DNA of 54,181 nucleotides from Gp7-AA10 sp035636095 (GCA_035636095.1 DASPZU010000119.1:1-54181), one strand, 5' to 3'; positions 41,667 to 51,194 are shown, counted from the first letter of the stretch. Numbers and translations are program-made. Notes: generated by a model from the sequence alone, not told the origin.

Positions 41667-42077
41667 TTGCCCTACACCGTCGTCATCGCGCTGGGATCGA
41701 ACCGCGGCGATCGCCGACGATATCTTCGGCGAGCGGTCGACGAATTACGGCGCGTCATCTCGGTCGTGCGCCTGAGCTCGATCATCGAGACTGAGCCCGT
41801 CGATGCGCCGCCGCCGAAATTTCTCAATATGGTGATCCTCGGTCACACCAATCTCTCGCCGGAGAAACTCCTCGACGCTCTCCAGCAAATCGAAGCGCGC
41901 CTCGGCCGCCGCCGCTCGACGCGCAATGCGCCGCGCGTCATCGATCTCGATTTGATCCTGCACAGCGCCCATCGACGACGCTCCGCGCGTCTGACCCTCC
42001 CGCATCCGCGCTATCGCACACGCGAATTCGTGATGCGGCCGCTGCGCGAGGTGTGGCCGGGACGCACAGCCTTTTAG
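41667..42077 (+). CDS. folK: 2-amino-4-hydroxy-6-hydroxymethyldihydropteridine diphosphokinase
   Basis: A 136-residue HPPK that transfers pyrophosphate from ATP to the pterin in folate synthesis. It has a TTG start directly after the TPM stop. Motifs: VVIALGSNRGDRRRYL, the catalytic loop RRRSTRNAPRVIDLDLIL, and LTLPHPRYRTREFVMRPL. It is some 20 residues shorter than usual, from compact loops, but all active-site residues are there. Its stop overlaps a convergent membrane gene by four bases. Confidence 0.93.
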   Translation: MPYTVVIALGSNRGDRRRYLRRAVDELRRVISVVRLSSIIETEPVDAPPPKFLNMVILGHTNLSPEKLLDALQQIEARLGRRRSTRNAPRVIDLDLILHSAHRRRSARLTLPHPRYRTREFVMRPLREVWPGRTAF

Positions 42078-42490
42078 CAGAACGGTCTTCCGACCGGAAC
42101 GACGCCGTGCTCCGCGATCCCGATGGGCAGGTCGGCGATGCACGAGATGATCACGCCACCGATAATCCACAGCGGCGTACGGACTGCAGAACCGCGATGG
42201 CGCACGAACAGGTACCAGATGCTCCACTCGATCACGCGGACAGGAACGTAGATGGCAGCGTAGGTGAGGGGAGCATTGCGCGTGGCATTGTTCATGGTGA
42301 GGGCCGCCACAAAGATCACCAGGCCGAGGCCGACTCCGAGTAGCAGGCGGCCGAGGCCGAGTGCGATCGCGGCAGCACCAGGAGAATGATTGTCGGGCTG
42401 GAACCATCGGACGCCCACGTAACACCAGGCGATGTAGGCCAGGGCCTTTACGAGAACGTACGGCAGGATGTACACGGCGGTCAGACGCAA
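42074..42490 (-). CDS. Small integral membrane protein, unknown
   Basis: A 138-residue protein with four likely membrane helices (ILPYVLVKALAYIAWCYVGV, IALGLGRLLLGVGLGLVIFV, YVPVRVIEWSIWYLFV, LWIIGGVIISCIADLPIGIA). No known domain is recognised. The start codon is adjacent to the stop of the M23 gene upstream on the same strand, so they are likely co-transcribed. Confidence 0.7.
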   Translation of the reverse strand: MRLTAVYILPYVLVKALAYIAWCYVGVRWFQPDNHSPGAAAIALGLGRLLLGVGLGLVIFVAALTMNNATRNAPLTYAAIYVPVRVIEWSIWYLFVRHRGSAVRTPLWIIGGVIISCIADLPIGIAEHGVVPVGRPFC

Positions 42491-43255
42491 TTACCGCGTC
42501 CCGAAGCCGCCGCCCAACTCCACGTGTGCGCGGGCGTGCTGGGTGGGTGCGGCGCGGGCGAGCAGGGGAAAGGGATTGACCATCTCGTCGTTCTGATTGA
42601 TGCCGAAGTGCAGATGCGAGGGCGTGTGTTTCGCGTTGCCGGTGTTGCCGACGAATCCGATCAGATCGCCCGCCTGCACTTCCATCCCTTCATACAAACC
42701 GGGGGCCCAGCGGTCGAGATGCGCGTAGTAAAACGACGTTCCCGATTCCGTGGTCAGCCAGAGGCAATGTCCGCCCTTGGGCTGATCGCCGATATAGCTG
42801 AGGAACCCGTCGGCGACGGCCACGATTTCTCTTCCGCGCGGCGCGAAGATGTCGATGCCCTTGTGCACGCGCACACCGCCGTCACGCGGATCGTGCCACG
42901 AATCGCTGAGCTCCCGCCCCTGCACGCCCACGACGGGCATTCGCATGGAACTGAGCGGCGCAAAGAGCGCGCGGGCGCGGTCGGCGAACTCCTTGTCGCG
43001 TGCTTTGGCAGTGCTCGCGCTCGGAGCCATGGTCGGCTTGCGGACGATTTCGCGGCTGTTGAAGCGGTTCAGATCGGCGCGCAGTTGGGCGTTGAGCTGA
43101 TCCCAATCGTCATCATCGGACTGCGTGATGACCGCTTTCGAGGCCGACTCAGCCGTGCGGTCGAATGGAATGGACGCGCAGGCGCTCATGAAGAGGGCGC
43201 CACCGAGCACGCCAAACACACTGACCCGCCACCTGCACGCGCGATAAGAGGTCAT
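42491..43255 (-). CDS. M23 (LytM-like) peptidase lipoprotein
   Basis: A 254-residue protein from ATG 43255. The signal peptide ends in FMSAC, a plausible lipobox, so the protein would be anchored in a membrane. The M23 domain (about 125-235) has the zinc ligands HKGIDIFAP (HxxxD) and SHLHFG (HxH). DGFLSYIGDQPKGGHCLWLT and YYAHLDRWAPGLYEGM are also typical. It is a peptidoglycan endopeptidase or a regulator of one. Confidence 0.9.
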   Translation of the reverse strand: MTSYRACRWRVSVFGVLGGALFMSACASIPFDRTAESASKAVITQSDDDDWDQLNAQLRADLNRFNSREIVRKPTMAPSASTAKARDKEFADRARALFAPLSSMRMPVVGVQGRELSDSWHDPRDGGVRVHKGIDIFAPRGREIVAVADGFLSYIGDQPKGGHCLWLTTESGTSFYYAHLDRWAPGLYEGMEVQAGDLIGFVGNTGNAKHTPSHLHFGINQNDEMVNPFPLLARAAPTQHARAHVELGGGFGTR

Positions 43256-43322
43256 TGGAGTTCCTGGAACTGTTTGCAGTTTACGAACTGCGGCTGAGCT
43301 TGTAAAGGAGTAGGCTCGCCTC

Positions 43323-43577
43323 GTGACGGTGGCCTTGTTGATTGTTTTCCTCCGGATGCCGGGCCATCCGACTCCCAAAGTCGACTTCAAGACGCAGATC
43401 CGACCAATCCTCGAGCAACGCTGCCAGCCCTGTCACTTCGCGGGTGGGAAGATGTATGAGCGCCTCCCCTTCGATCGTCCCGAGACCATCGTCAAGCTGG
43501 GGACGAAGCTGTTCACGCGCATCCGCGACCAGAAGTCACAGACACTTATCAAACAGTTCCTCGCCTCTGCGAAATAG
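43323..43577 (+). CDS. Small exported haem-binding-type protein
   Basis: An 84-residue protein with GTG start and a short hydrophobic N-terminus (VALLIVFLRM). It has a single CxxCH motif (CQPCHFAGGK) in the context VDFKTQIRPILEQRC, which is the usual start of planctomycete-type cytochrome (PSCyt) domains. No downstream haem ligand is obvious in so short a chain, so it may be a minimal cytochrome c. The export signal is weak. The next gene follows after 29 bp with its own strong ribosome-binding site. Confidence 0.72.
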   Translation: MTVALLIVFLRMPGHPTPKVDFKTQIRPILEQRCQPCHFAGGKMYERLPFDRPETIVKLGTKLFTRIRDQKSQTLIKQFLASAK

Positions 43578-43606
43578 TAGGATCTCCGTTCCGGAGGAGG
43601 AACACC

Positions 43607-44665
43607 ATGAAAATTCGCGGAACTGTAGTTGTCATCGCACTGCTCGTCGCGGTATCGACGATGGCGCAGCCGGCGCTTCGGCTGTCGGAACAGAGTCCGG
43701 CCGCCACAGTCGGGCAGACGATCGGGATCACCGATGTCAACATCACGTATCACCGCCCGGCGGTGAACAAGCGGATGATCTTCGGCGGACTCGTTCCGTA
43801 TGGCGTTTTATGGCGCGCCGGAGCGAACGAGAACAGCACCATCGCATTTTCGACGCCCGTGAAAGTCGAAGGCCAGACGCTGCCCGCCGGAACGTACGGA
43901 CTGTTCATGATTCCGGGAGCGTCGCAGTGGACGGTGGTCTTCAGCAAGTTCTCGAGTGATTGGGGAACGTACAACTACGATCCATCCGAAGATGCGGCGC
44001 GCGTGACCGTCACGCCGCAGACCCTGACCGACAATCAGGAAAGGATGGCATTCGGATTCGACGATCTGACCAACAACAGCGCGACCGCAGCGCTGCGTTG
44101 GGAAAAGCTCCGAGTTCCGTTCAAGATCGAAGTCGACGTTCCGGCCACCGTGCGCGCGTCGATCCGCAGCGAGCTGCGCGGTGGAAAGCATTGGAACTCC
44201 GACGCCTGGGCGGCCGCCGCGCGCTTTGAGATGCGCAACGGCGATGTCGACACCGCCCTCAAATACGCCGACAACGCCCTGGCCCTCGGCAACACCACCA
44301 CCGCCCTTCGCACGAAGGCCGCCGTTCTCGAAAAGAAAGGCGATAAGAAGGCAGCCACCGAGCTGCGCGATCGCGCGAAGCAGAACTACAACGAAGCAGA
44401 AGCGCTCAACATCATTGCTTTCGGTTTCCTCGGCGATAAGAAGCCTGACGAAGCCATCGCCTTCCTCAACAACTGGATCACCAGCCACCCCAACAGCCGT
44501 GAGACCTGGCGCGCCTACAGCATCCTCGGTCAGGCTTATGCCGAGAAGGGGGACCAGGCCAAGGCGCGTGAGGCCTTCAACAAGGCCATGACGGCATCGA
44601 CTCAGGAATCCGACCGTGTCGAAGTTCAGGATTTTCTGAACTCGCTGGGAGCGGAAGGAAAATAG
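43607..44665 (+). CDS. Exported DUF2911/TPR protein
   Basis: A 352-residue protein with GGAGGAGG before the ATG and a signal peptide at residues 1-20. DUF2911 occupies about 25-165 (VNITYHRPAVNKRMIFGGLV, PYGVLWRAGANENSTIAFST, LPAGTYGLFMIPG, WGTYNYDPSEDAARV). Residues about 190-345 contain TPR-like helices (ALKYADNALALGNTTTALRT, RAYSILGQAYAEKGDQAKAR). DUF2911 proteins are periplasmic and without known activity. Eight bases separate it from the threonine dehydratase-like gene, so they may be co-transcribed. Confidence 0.9.
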   Translation: MKIRGTVVVIALLVAVSTMAQPALRLSEQSPAATVGQTIGITDVNITYHRPAVNKRMIFGGLVPYGVLWRAGANENSTIAFSTPVKVEGQTLPAGTYGLFMIPGASQWTVVFSKFSSDWGTYNYDPSEDAARVTVTPQTLTDNQERMAFGFDDLTNNSATAALRWEKLRVPFKIEVDVPATVRASIRSELRGGKHWNSDAWAAAARFEMRNGDVDTALKYADNALALGNTTTALRTKAAVLEKKGDKKAATELRDRAKQNYNEAEALNIIAFGFLGDKKPDEAIAFLNNWITSHPNSRETWRAYSILGQAYAEKGDQAKAREAFNKAMTASTQESDRVEVQDFLNSLGAEGK

Positions 44666-44672
44666 CGCGCGG

Positions 44673-45632
44673 ATGTTCACGCTGTCGCTCAAAGACTTCG
44701 AAGAAGTGCGCGCGCGCATCGCGCAGCACATCAAGCACACGCCGCTGCTGACGTCGCGGCAGCTCAGCGAGCGCACCGGCTTCGATGTCCGCCTCAAAGC
44801 GGAAATGTTTCAGCGGGTCGGGTCGTACAAAATCCGCGGCCCGCTGAACAAATTCGCGCTGATGCCTGAGGAGCAGAAAAAGCGCGGCGTCGTATGCTCG
44901 TCAGCCGGCAATCACGCCCAGGGCGTCGCGCTGGCCGCGAAGATTCACGGCATCCGTGCCGTGGTGTGCATGGCCCAGAACGCGACGCCCGCCAAGATCG
45001 CCGCCACCAAAGGCTACGGCGCGGAAGTCGTGCTGCACGGAATGATCTGGGACGAGGCCAACGAGAAAGCGAAAGAGCTGGTGCGCGCGCAGGGACTCAC
45101 TTACGTGCATCCGTTCGACGACGAGCAGCTCATCGCCGGCCAGGGAACCCTCGGCCTCGAAATCGTGCAGGACTGGCCCGAGGTCGACGCCGTGATCGTG
45201 CCGATCGGCGGCGGCGGTCTGATCTCCGGCGTCTCGATGGCGGTCAAGAGTCACAATCCGAAGATTCGCGTCATCGGCGTGGAGTCGTCGGATGGCCCGG
45301 CCATGAAGCGCAGCGTCGAGGCCGGACATCTCGAGACCATTGATTGCAAGACCATCATCGACGGCCTGCGCGTGCGCCGCGTCGGCGACATCACCTTCTC
45401 GGTCGTGCAGCGCTTCGTCGACCAGATCGTCGCCCTTCCCGACCGCGAGATCTTCGACGCCATGATCTGGATCATGGAACGCTGCAAGCTGGTGGTCGAA
45501 GGCGCAGCCGCCGCGCCAGTGGCAGCGTTGCTTCACGGCCTGGTGAAATTGCCGGCCGGCTCGCGCGTCGCGGTCGTGTTGTCAGGCGGAAACGTCAATC
45601 TCGATCAACTCCGATCGCTGACGTGGAATTAG
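44673..45632 (+). CDS. Threonine/serine ammonia-lyase-like PLP enzyme
   Basis: A 319-residue fold-type II PLP enzyme. The PLP lysine is in QRVGSYKIRGPLNKF, the substrate loop in SSAGNHAQGVALAA, and the phosphate-binding tetraglycine in VPIGGGGLISG. The C-terminal SGGNVN also fits. Length matches the catabolic TdcB/serine racemase group without the regulatory ACT domain of IlvA. It converts threonine to 2-oxobutyrate, or serine to pyruvate. 2-Oxobutyrate leads to propionyl-CoA, which would connect with MeaB. Confidence 0.92.
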   Translation: MFTLSLKDFEEVRARIAQHIKHTPLLTSRQLSERTGFDVRLKAEMFQRVGSYKIRGPLNKFALMPEEQKKRGVVCSSAGNHAQGVALAAKIHGIRAVVCMAQNATPAKIAATKGYGAEVVLHGMIWDEANEKAKELVRAQGLTYVHPFDDEQLIAGQGTLGLEIVQDWPEVDAVIVPIGGGGLISGVSMAVKSHNPKIRVIGVESSDGPAMKRSVEAGHLETIDCKTIIDGLRVRRVGDITFSVVQRFVDQIVALPDREIFDAMIWIMERCKLVVEGAAAAPVAALLHGLVKLPAGSRVAVVLSGGNVNLDQLRSLTWN

Positions 45633-45648
45633 CCGCCGCACTCCAAAA

Positions 45649-46482
45649 TCAATGCCCGACCGCGCGATGTCGCGAGGCACCGCGCGTGACGCGTTCGATC
45701 ACGAAGCGACCGTCCCGCAGCGCGTGGTAGTACAGCGCCCGGCCGCCCGGTGCGATCGTCGGCGCCTCGGCGAATCCAGTGATGGCCGCAATGCGCTGCG
45801 GCACTCCCCACGCGGATTGGCGATCGCCGCGCGTGCTGCGGAAGATTGCCGGCGTACCGTCGACGATCCGCGTGAAGAACAGCTCCAGCTCATCGGCCGA
45901 AATGCAGGCGACATACTCCAGCGCCGCGGTATTCACGGCGTTGAGAAGACGCTCGACGCGATGGAATTGTCCATCGCTGCCGCGAGTCGCAATCGCGAGG
46001 TCAGCGGCGGCGGGGACAGATCCGCCCGTGAACAAGCCATCGGTGAAATAGAGCGTGTTGCCGTCGGCGCTGACTTCGACGTCGAAGTTGACCTGTCCCG
46101 GCGTCAAGCGGCTGATTCCCGTCACCGGCGCGACGTCGGTCACCAGGCCGCGGTCGAAGTGACCGCGATAAATCGTCATCAGCGTCTGGTCGTAGCTCCG
46201 CGTGGTGACGAAATAGATGTTGCCGTTCACATCGACGGTCGGAACGGCGTCGAGCGCCGGCGAGTTGGCACCCTGGACCTTGCCGCGATAGGCAAATGTG
46301 AGGTCATCGATCCGTTCGGCCCAATGCAGATCGGTCTCGGACGGCGGATCGTTGCGATTGTTGAAAAGCAGAATCGAACCGTCGCGCGTTAGAAACGGCT
46401 CCATCGCGTCGCCGGAGTAACCCGCGATGGTCACGCGCTCGGGCGAGCCGAATTCCAGGAGGAGAAGGAGCGCGATGAACAC
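45649..46482 (-). CDS. Exported TolB-like beta-propeller protein
   Basis: A 277-residue protein with a short signal segment (MFIALLLLLEFGSP). WD40/PD40-like blades follow: DAMEPFLTRDGSILLFNN, DAVPTVDVNGNIYFVTT, FDVEVSADGNTLYFTDG, EYVACISADELELFFTR, APTIAPGGRALYYHAL. Such propellers bind proteins or ligands in the periplasm. No adjacent gene suggests a partner. The end (GASRHRAVGH) is basic and unconserved. Confidence 0.8.
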   Translation of the reverse strand: MFIALLLLLEFGSPERVTIAGYSGDAMEPFLTRDGSILLFNNRNDPPSETDLHWAERIDDLTFAYRGKVQGANSPALDAVPTVDVNGNIYFVTTRSYDQTLMTIYRGHFDRGLVTDVAPVTGISRLTPGQVNFDVEVSADGNTLYFTDGLFTGGSVPAAADLAIATRGSDGQFHRVERLLNAVNTAALEYVACISADELELFFTRIVDGTPAIFRSTRGDRQSAWGVPQRIAAITGFAEAPTIAPGGRALYYHALRDGRFVIERVTRGASRHRAVGH

Positions 46483-46504
46483 GGGGGCAGTTCAGTGTAG
46501 CGAC

Positions 46505-46726
46505 TTACGCGATTTTCCGAAGCTTCTCTTCCAGAGCGTGCGGAAGCCTCACACGAACGAAGTGTGTGCTCGGGAACAAATAGTCTTCCCCCGATTCATC
46601 GATGATCCGGATCATGCCGTAGCGTCCGTTTGCAGCGTTTTGTGATGCTCGCGACGCTCCGCCGGTGGCCGTCTTACGGGAGGTTGCGTGGCCTCTTGAA
46701 CTTGAACTCTTTCTCGCCGATGCCAT
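46505..46726 (-). CDS. Small basic protein, unknown
   Basis: A 73-residue protein. The N-terminal 33 residues are Ser/Arg/Lys-rich; the rest (GRYGMIRIIDESGEDYLFPS, HFVRVRLPHALEEKLRKIA) looks like a small folded domain. I have seen similar IDESGEDYLxP segments in small acidobacterial proteins but know no function. It follows the small membrane gene at 46751-46936 on the same strand. Confidence 0.6.
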   Translation of the reverse strand: MASARKSSSSRGHATSRKTATGGASRASQNAANGRYGMIRIIDESGEDYLFPSTHFVRVRLPHALEEKLRKIA

Positions 46727-46750
46727 GTGCTTCGCAAATCGTAAGCGCTG

Positions 46751-46932
46751 TCAGGCAGCGGTCCTCATTTTCTTGAGAAGGATGATGGCCCAAACGCAGA
46801 CGCCGGCTGATCCCACAGTCGTAGCAAGAAAAAATGGTTCTTTCAAAAGGTGTCCTCCCTCCTGGAACACGCGCGCGACATGCGCCAGGACGAGGAGGCC
46901 GAACGCTACTCCAGTGGTTGCGATGTAGGTCT

Positions 46933-46936
<4 letters not shown>
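46751..46936 (-). CDS. Small membrane protein coupled to radA
   Basis: A 61-residue protein from ATG 46936, which overlaps the radA stop (ATGA). It has two hydrophobic helices (IATTGVAFGLLVLAHVARVF and LATTVGSAGVCVWAIILLKK) joined by a short charged loop. No family is recognised. The coupling supports expression with radA. Confidence 0.7.
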
Positions 46937-48267
<1,331 letters not shown>

Positions 48268-48312
48268 TGCAACGATTGTAGCAAGGCGCTTCGAACGTTC
48301 TACGATAGGTAG

Positions 48313-48750
48313 ATGTTGCAGCGCATGTTTGTATACGACCATTGGGCGAATCGCGAAGAAGTGCGACATCTGCGAACGCTCGCGAAGCCGCCTGAAAGAG
48401 CGATGAAGATCCTGGCCCACATCATCGGCACGGAGTGGCTATTCCTCGGCCGCCTTCGTCCCGAACCGAAGCCCGCCGTCGTCTGGCCCGATCTGACCCT
48501 CGATCAATGCGAAAAGCAGATCGAGCAGCTCGCCGCCGCATGGCCGCGCGAGCTCGGACGCACCGACAGGATCGAGTACACAAATTCAAAAGGGGAGAAG
48601 TGGCAGAGCCGCGCCGACGACATCCTCGTCCACGTCGTCTTGCACGGCGCGTATCACCGCGGCCAGATCGCGACGCTCGTGCGCGGATCGGGCCAGGAGC
48701 CGGCGTACACCGACTACATCCACTGCACGCGTCAGGGATTCATCGACTGA
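48313..48750 (+). CDS. DinB family protein
   Basis: A 145-residue cytoplasmic DinB protein. It starts MLQRMFVYDHWANREEVRHL. The metal-binding His residues are in AHIIGTEWLFLGRL and VLHGAYHRGQIATLVRGSG. The family includes metal-dependent thiol-dependent transferases, generally of unknown substrate. It is divergent from radA across 45 bp and is followed by a terminator. Confidence 0.9.
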   Translation: MLQRMFVYDHWANREEVRHLRTLAKPPERAMKILAHIIGTEWLFLGRLRPEPKPAVVWPDLTLDQCEKQIEQLAAAWPRELGRTDRIEYTNSKGEKWQSRADDILVHVVLHGAYHRGQIATLVRGSGQEPAYTDYIHCTRQGFID

Positions 48751-48767
48751 CGATGAAACATCCGAAG

Positions 48768-48789
48768 GGCTTTCGGTCAAAGCCTTTTT
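48768..48789 (+). terminator. Rho-independent terminator after the DinB gene
   Basis: GGCTTT (48768-48773) pairs with AAAGCC (48779-48784) around a five-base loop, followed by TTTTT. It lies 18 bases after the DinB stop. Confidence 0.75.
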
Positions 48790-48803
48790 AGGCGGAGTTT
48801 CTT

Positions 48804-49124
48804 ATGAAAGAGACATTAAGACTCTTGGGTTACCTTACGCTGGAGAATTGTAGACGATTGCTTCGGCCGATGCCCGCAGGTATGTTGATCGTGGGTTTAC
48901 TTTTTGTGGAGTGGGCTTTATATAAAGCGTGGATGTCACAACGTGGAGCGGAACAGGCACTAAGTCGGATAGCGCCGGCTACATTCAGTCTGCCCACGTC
49001 GATGTCCAGCCGTTACATTGCCACAATGGTTATAGTGCCAGTTATTACCGTGATCATCGTTGTACTAATACTTACGACATCGGAATTCATCAAAAGCCGC
49101 AAGACAACTGAACGGGCATCGTGA
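48804..49124 (+). CDS. Small membrane protein in a low-GC segment, unknown
   Basis: A 106-residue protein with GGAG six bases before the ATG. It has two hydrophobic helices (PAGMLIVGLLFVEWALYKAW and IATMVIVPVITVIIVVLILT) and a basic C-terminus (FIKSRKTTERAS). No family is recognised. Codon use is much less GC-biased than in the neighbours, so recent acquisition is likely. The 96 bases after it (49125-49220) hold nothing I can assign. Confidence 0.62.
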   Translation: MKETLRLLGYLTLENCRRLLRPMPAGMLIVGLLFVEWALYKAWMSQRGAEQALSRIAPATFSLPTSMSSRYIATMVIVPVITVIIVVLILTTSEFIKSRKTTERAS

Positions 49125-49220
49125 TGCGGCGTTGGGTCTTTTGACGGGCCCCCGAAAACTGATCCGGTCTGAATGTTCCATTGCTGGCGGTTTGAGGGCT
49201 CGCGCTTGGCGGCCGCGCAG

Positions 49221-49847
49221 CTAAGAGTTGCCGCCCCGATGAAACATCCGCGCCGGCAGCGCGAAGAAGATCGCGAGCAGCAGGTCGATGATCACGCTGG
49301 TGAGCGGACTGAAGATCGCCACGATGAACGCGACAATGTAATAGACCGGTCCGAGCAGATATTGCCGCGAGATGCCGTGGATGGACGCGTGATCGGCTTC
49401 CTCGTACAGCAGGTGACGCCGGCGCGCGACGTAGCGCCATAAGAATCCCCACGCGAACGCGATGCCGATGAACGTTCCGTTGAAGAACATGGCGGCCGTC
49501 GCGGCGTCGGGAGTTTGAATGTGACGCGCGACCACGAGCGTCGGGAAGGGGAGAAAGGAGACGCCTAACATCAGCAGCAGGTTGAACGCCAGGATCGCCT
49601 GATCGGTCCGCTTGATGAGATTGAAGACGCGATGGTGGTTGACCCACATCACGCCGATGGTCACGAAGCTGGTGAGAAAGGCGAGATACGACCGCCACAG
49701 GTGCAGCAGCGCGGTCCCGAGCGTTCCCGGCGCGAGGTCTTCCGGCAGACGGATCTCCAGGACGAGCAGCGTCATCGCGATGGCGAAGATGCCGTCGCTG
49801 AACGCTTCCAGCCGCGTCGTCTCTTCCGATACTTCAGCCGTTACCAA
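49221..49847 (-). CDS. TMEM175-like potassium channel family protein
   Basis: A 208-residue membrane protein with six helices. The signature RLEAFSDGIFAIAMTLLVLE at residues 12-31 is the FSDG-bearing first helix of TMEM175/DUF1211 channels; WVNHHRVFNLIKRTD follows the third helix. Bacterial members form tetrameric K+ channels. Its start overlaps the asparaginase 3' end by 14 bases. The final residues (ARMFHRGGNS) include the 14-bp repeat. Confidence 0.92.
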   Translation of the reverse strand: MVTAEVSEETTRLEAFSDGIFAIAMTLLVLEIRLPEDLAPGTLGTALLHLWRSYLAFLTSFVTIGVMWVNHHRVFNLIKRTDQAILAFNLLLMLGVSFLPFPTLVVARHIQTPDAATAAMFFNGTFIGIAFAWGFLWRYVARRRHLLYEEADHASIHGISRQYLLGPVYYIVAFIVAIFSPLTSVIIDLLLAIFFALPARMFHRGGNS

Positions 49848-50853
49848 CTGTTAACTCTCCACGCAAGTCCTTCACCATCTCACGCTTCACGCGCTCGCTC
49901 GAATGTCCCCTCCCAAACAGGTAATACAACTTCGTCAGCGCCGCCTCGGCCGTCATGTCGTAGCCGCTGATCACGCCCGCACGCGCCAGCGCCGATCCGG
50001 TCTCGTATTCGCCGAGGTCGACGGTGCCCTCGAGGCACTGGGTGCAGTCGACGATCACGACGCCGCGCGACGTCGCCTCCGCCAGCGCCGCGATGAACTC
50101 GCGATCGCGATCGGGTCCGTTGCCCACACCGTATGTCTCGAGGACGAGTCCCTGCAGCGGCGGACGGAGCACGTTGCGCACGAGATTCGGCGAGATGCCC
50201 GGGAAGAGCCGCAGCGCGCTGACGACCACCGGCGCCGCGAATTCATCCAGGCGCAAGCGACCATGTTTCCTGCGCACGAGCGGCCAGTTGATCTCGATGT
50301 CGATGCCGACCGTGCCGAGGGGCGGGAGGTTGGGGGAGGCGAAGGCCTGGAAGCCGTCGGCGCTGACTTTCACCGCGCGGCAGCCGCGCAAAAGCTTGCC
50401 GCCGAAGTAGAGGCAGACCTCGGGGATGTCGTAACCGGCGGCGATCATCAGCGATGTGATCAGATTCTCGCGCGCGTCGTTGCGCACCTCGCACAACGGG
50501 ATTTGCGATCCGGTGATGATGACCGGCTTTCCGAGGCCGGCCAGCATGAAGGGGAGGGCGGAGGCGGTGTAGGCCATGGTGTCGGTGCCGTGCAGGACGA
50601 CGAAGCCGTCGTAGCGCCGATAGTTTTTCGCGATGTCGCGCGCGATCTTCAACCACTCGCGCGGCGTCATGTTCGACGAGTCGAGCAGGGGCGCGTATTC
50701 GTTGATCGTGAACGCCGGCATCGACGGATTCCGCAACTCCGGCATTGCTGCCATTTGCTTCTGCAGGTACCCCGCTTCGGGCCGGTAGCCGGCGCGGGTG
50801 TGCTTCATCCCGATCGTGCCGCCGGTGTAGGCGATGTAAACGCGCTTTCTCAC
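49834..50853 (-). CDS. ansA: Type I L-asparaginase
   Basis: A 339-residue cytoplasmic asparaginase from GTG 50853. The first catalytic Thr lies in AYTGGTIGMKHT, the second triad in VVLHGTDTMAYTASALPFML. Other family segments are TGSQIPLCEVRNDARENLIT, VCLYFGGKLLRGCRAVK and VLETYGVGNGPD. Without a signal peptide it matches the E. coli AnsA type, hydrolysing asparagine to aspartate and ammonia. A hairpin element abuts the start codon. It is co-transcribed with the TMEM175 gene. Confidence 0.95.
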   Translation of the reverse strand: MRKRVYIAYTGGTIGMKHTRAGYRPEAGYLQKQMAAMPELRNPSMPAFTINEYAPLLDSSNMTPREWLKIARDIAKNYRRYDGFVVLHGTDTMAYTASALPFMLAGLGKPVIITGSQIPLCEVRNDARENLITSLMIAAGYDIPEVCLYFGGKLLRGCRAVKVSADGFQAFASPNLPPLGTVGIDIEINWPLVRRKHGRLRLDEFAAPVVVSALRLFPGISPNLVRNVLRPPLQGLVLETYGVGNGPDRDREFIAALAEATSRGVVIVDCTQCLEGTVDLGEYETGSALARAGVISGYDMTAEAALTKLYYLFGRGHSSERVKREMVKDLRGELTVGNG

Positions 50854-50854
50854 A

Positions 50855-50919
50855 GTTAGGACGTTGGGACGTTAGGATGTTGTGCGGTGTGGGACATCGT
50901 AACCGCCCAACATCCTAAC
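50855..50919. repeat. Inverted repeat with period-8 units upstream of asparaginase
   Basis: GTTAGGATGTTG (50871-50882) pairs perfectly with CAACATCCTAAC (50908-50919). The left arm also contains GTTAGGACGTTGGGAC, so the arm has an eight-base period like the element at 27941-28021. It starts two bases before the start codon of the asparaginase gene (5' side), thus forming its leader or lying in its promoter. Confidence 0.82.
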
Positions 50920-50955
50920 CATTTAAGCGATAATTTCCACTCAGGTCCGGGAACG

Positions 50956-51123
50956 ATGCGTCTCAGTTTCGGCGAATTTTGTTTCGACACCGATCGGCGT
51001 GAGCTCTCCAGCGACGGCTCGGTCATCCATCTCACGCCGAAGGCGGTCGATCTTTTGCGGCTGCTGATCGACGTCTCATCCGTCGATAACGGAAGCGGCG
51101 CTTCCACTTTCAGGGTGAACTAG
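50956..51123 (+). pseudogene. Truncated winged-helix (OmpR/CadC-type) regulator
   Basis: The frame starts MRLSFGEFCFDTDRRELSSD and continues GSVIHLTPKAVDLLRLLID, the first half of a transcriptional regulatory C-terminal type winged helix. After VDLLRLLID the sequence departs from the family (VSSVDNGSGASTFRVN) and stops. The recognition helix and any sensor domain are missing. In these bacteria such genes normally encode long wHTH-TPR or wHTH-TolB proteins, so this is a remnant. Confidence 0.65.
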
Positions 51124-51141
51124 CTCACCCACCCCTCCTGC

Positions 51142-51147
51142 TATAAT
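51142..51147 (+). promoter_or_regulatory. Consensus -10 hexamer upstream of the TonB-dependent receptor
   Basis: TATAAT lies 47 bases before the receptor ATG, in a short AT-richer stretch. No good -35 hexamer is seen 17 bases upstream. GGAGG precedes the ATG by seven bases. Confidence 0.45.
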
Positions 51148-51194
51148 TCTCGAATCTTCCTAAGACGCAATTTCGAGAAAAGCCGGAGGGGTGT

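Larger units (their letters stand above)
48751..49250. repeat. 14-bp direct repeats bounding a low-GC segment
   Basis: CGATGAAACATCCG occurs at 48751-48764, just after the DinB stop, and again at 49237-49250, in the 3' end of the TMEM175 gene. The 470 bp between them are visibly poorer in GC than both neighbours and carry one small membrane-protein gene. The arrangement would fit an insertion with a duplicated site, but no integrase or inverted ends are present. Confidence 0.5.

Noticed and set aside
44673..45632. Biosynthetic threonine deaminase IlvA
   Set aside because: The C-terminal regulatory ACT domain is absent and no branched-chain biosynthesis genes are adjacent, so only a general threonine/serine ammonia-lyase call is supported.
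49125..49220. CCCCCGAAAACTGATCCGG as an insertion sequence end
   Set aside because: No matching inverted end or transposase fragment was found nearby; similarity to known IS ends is only impressionistic.
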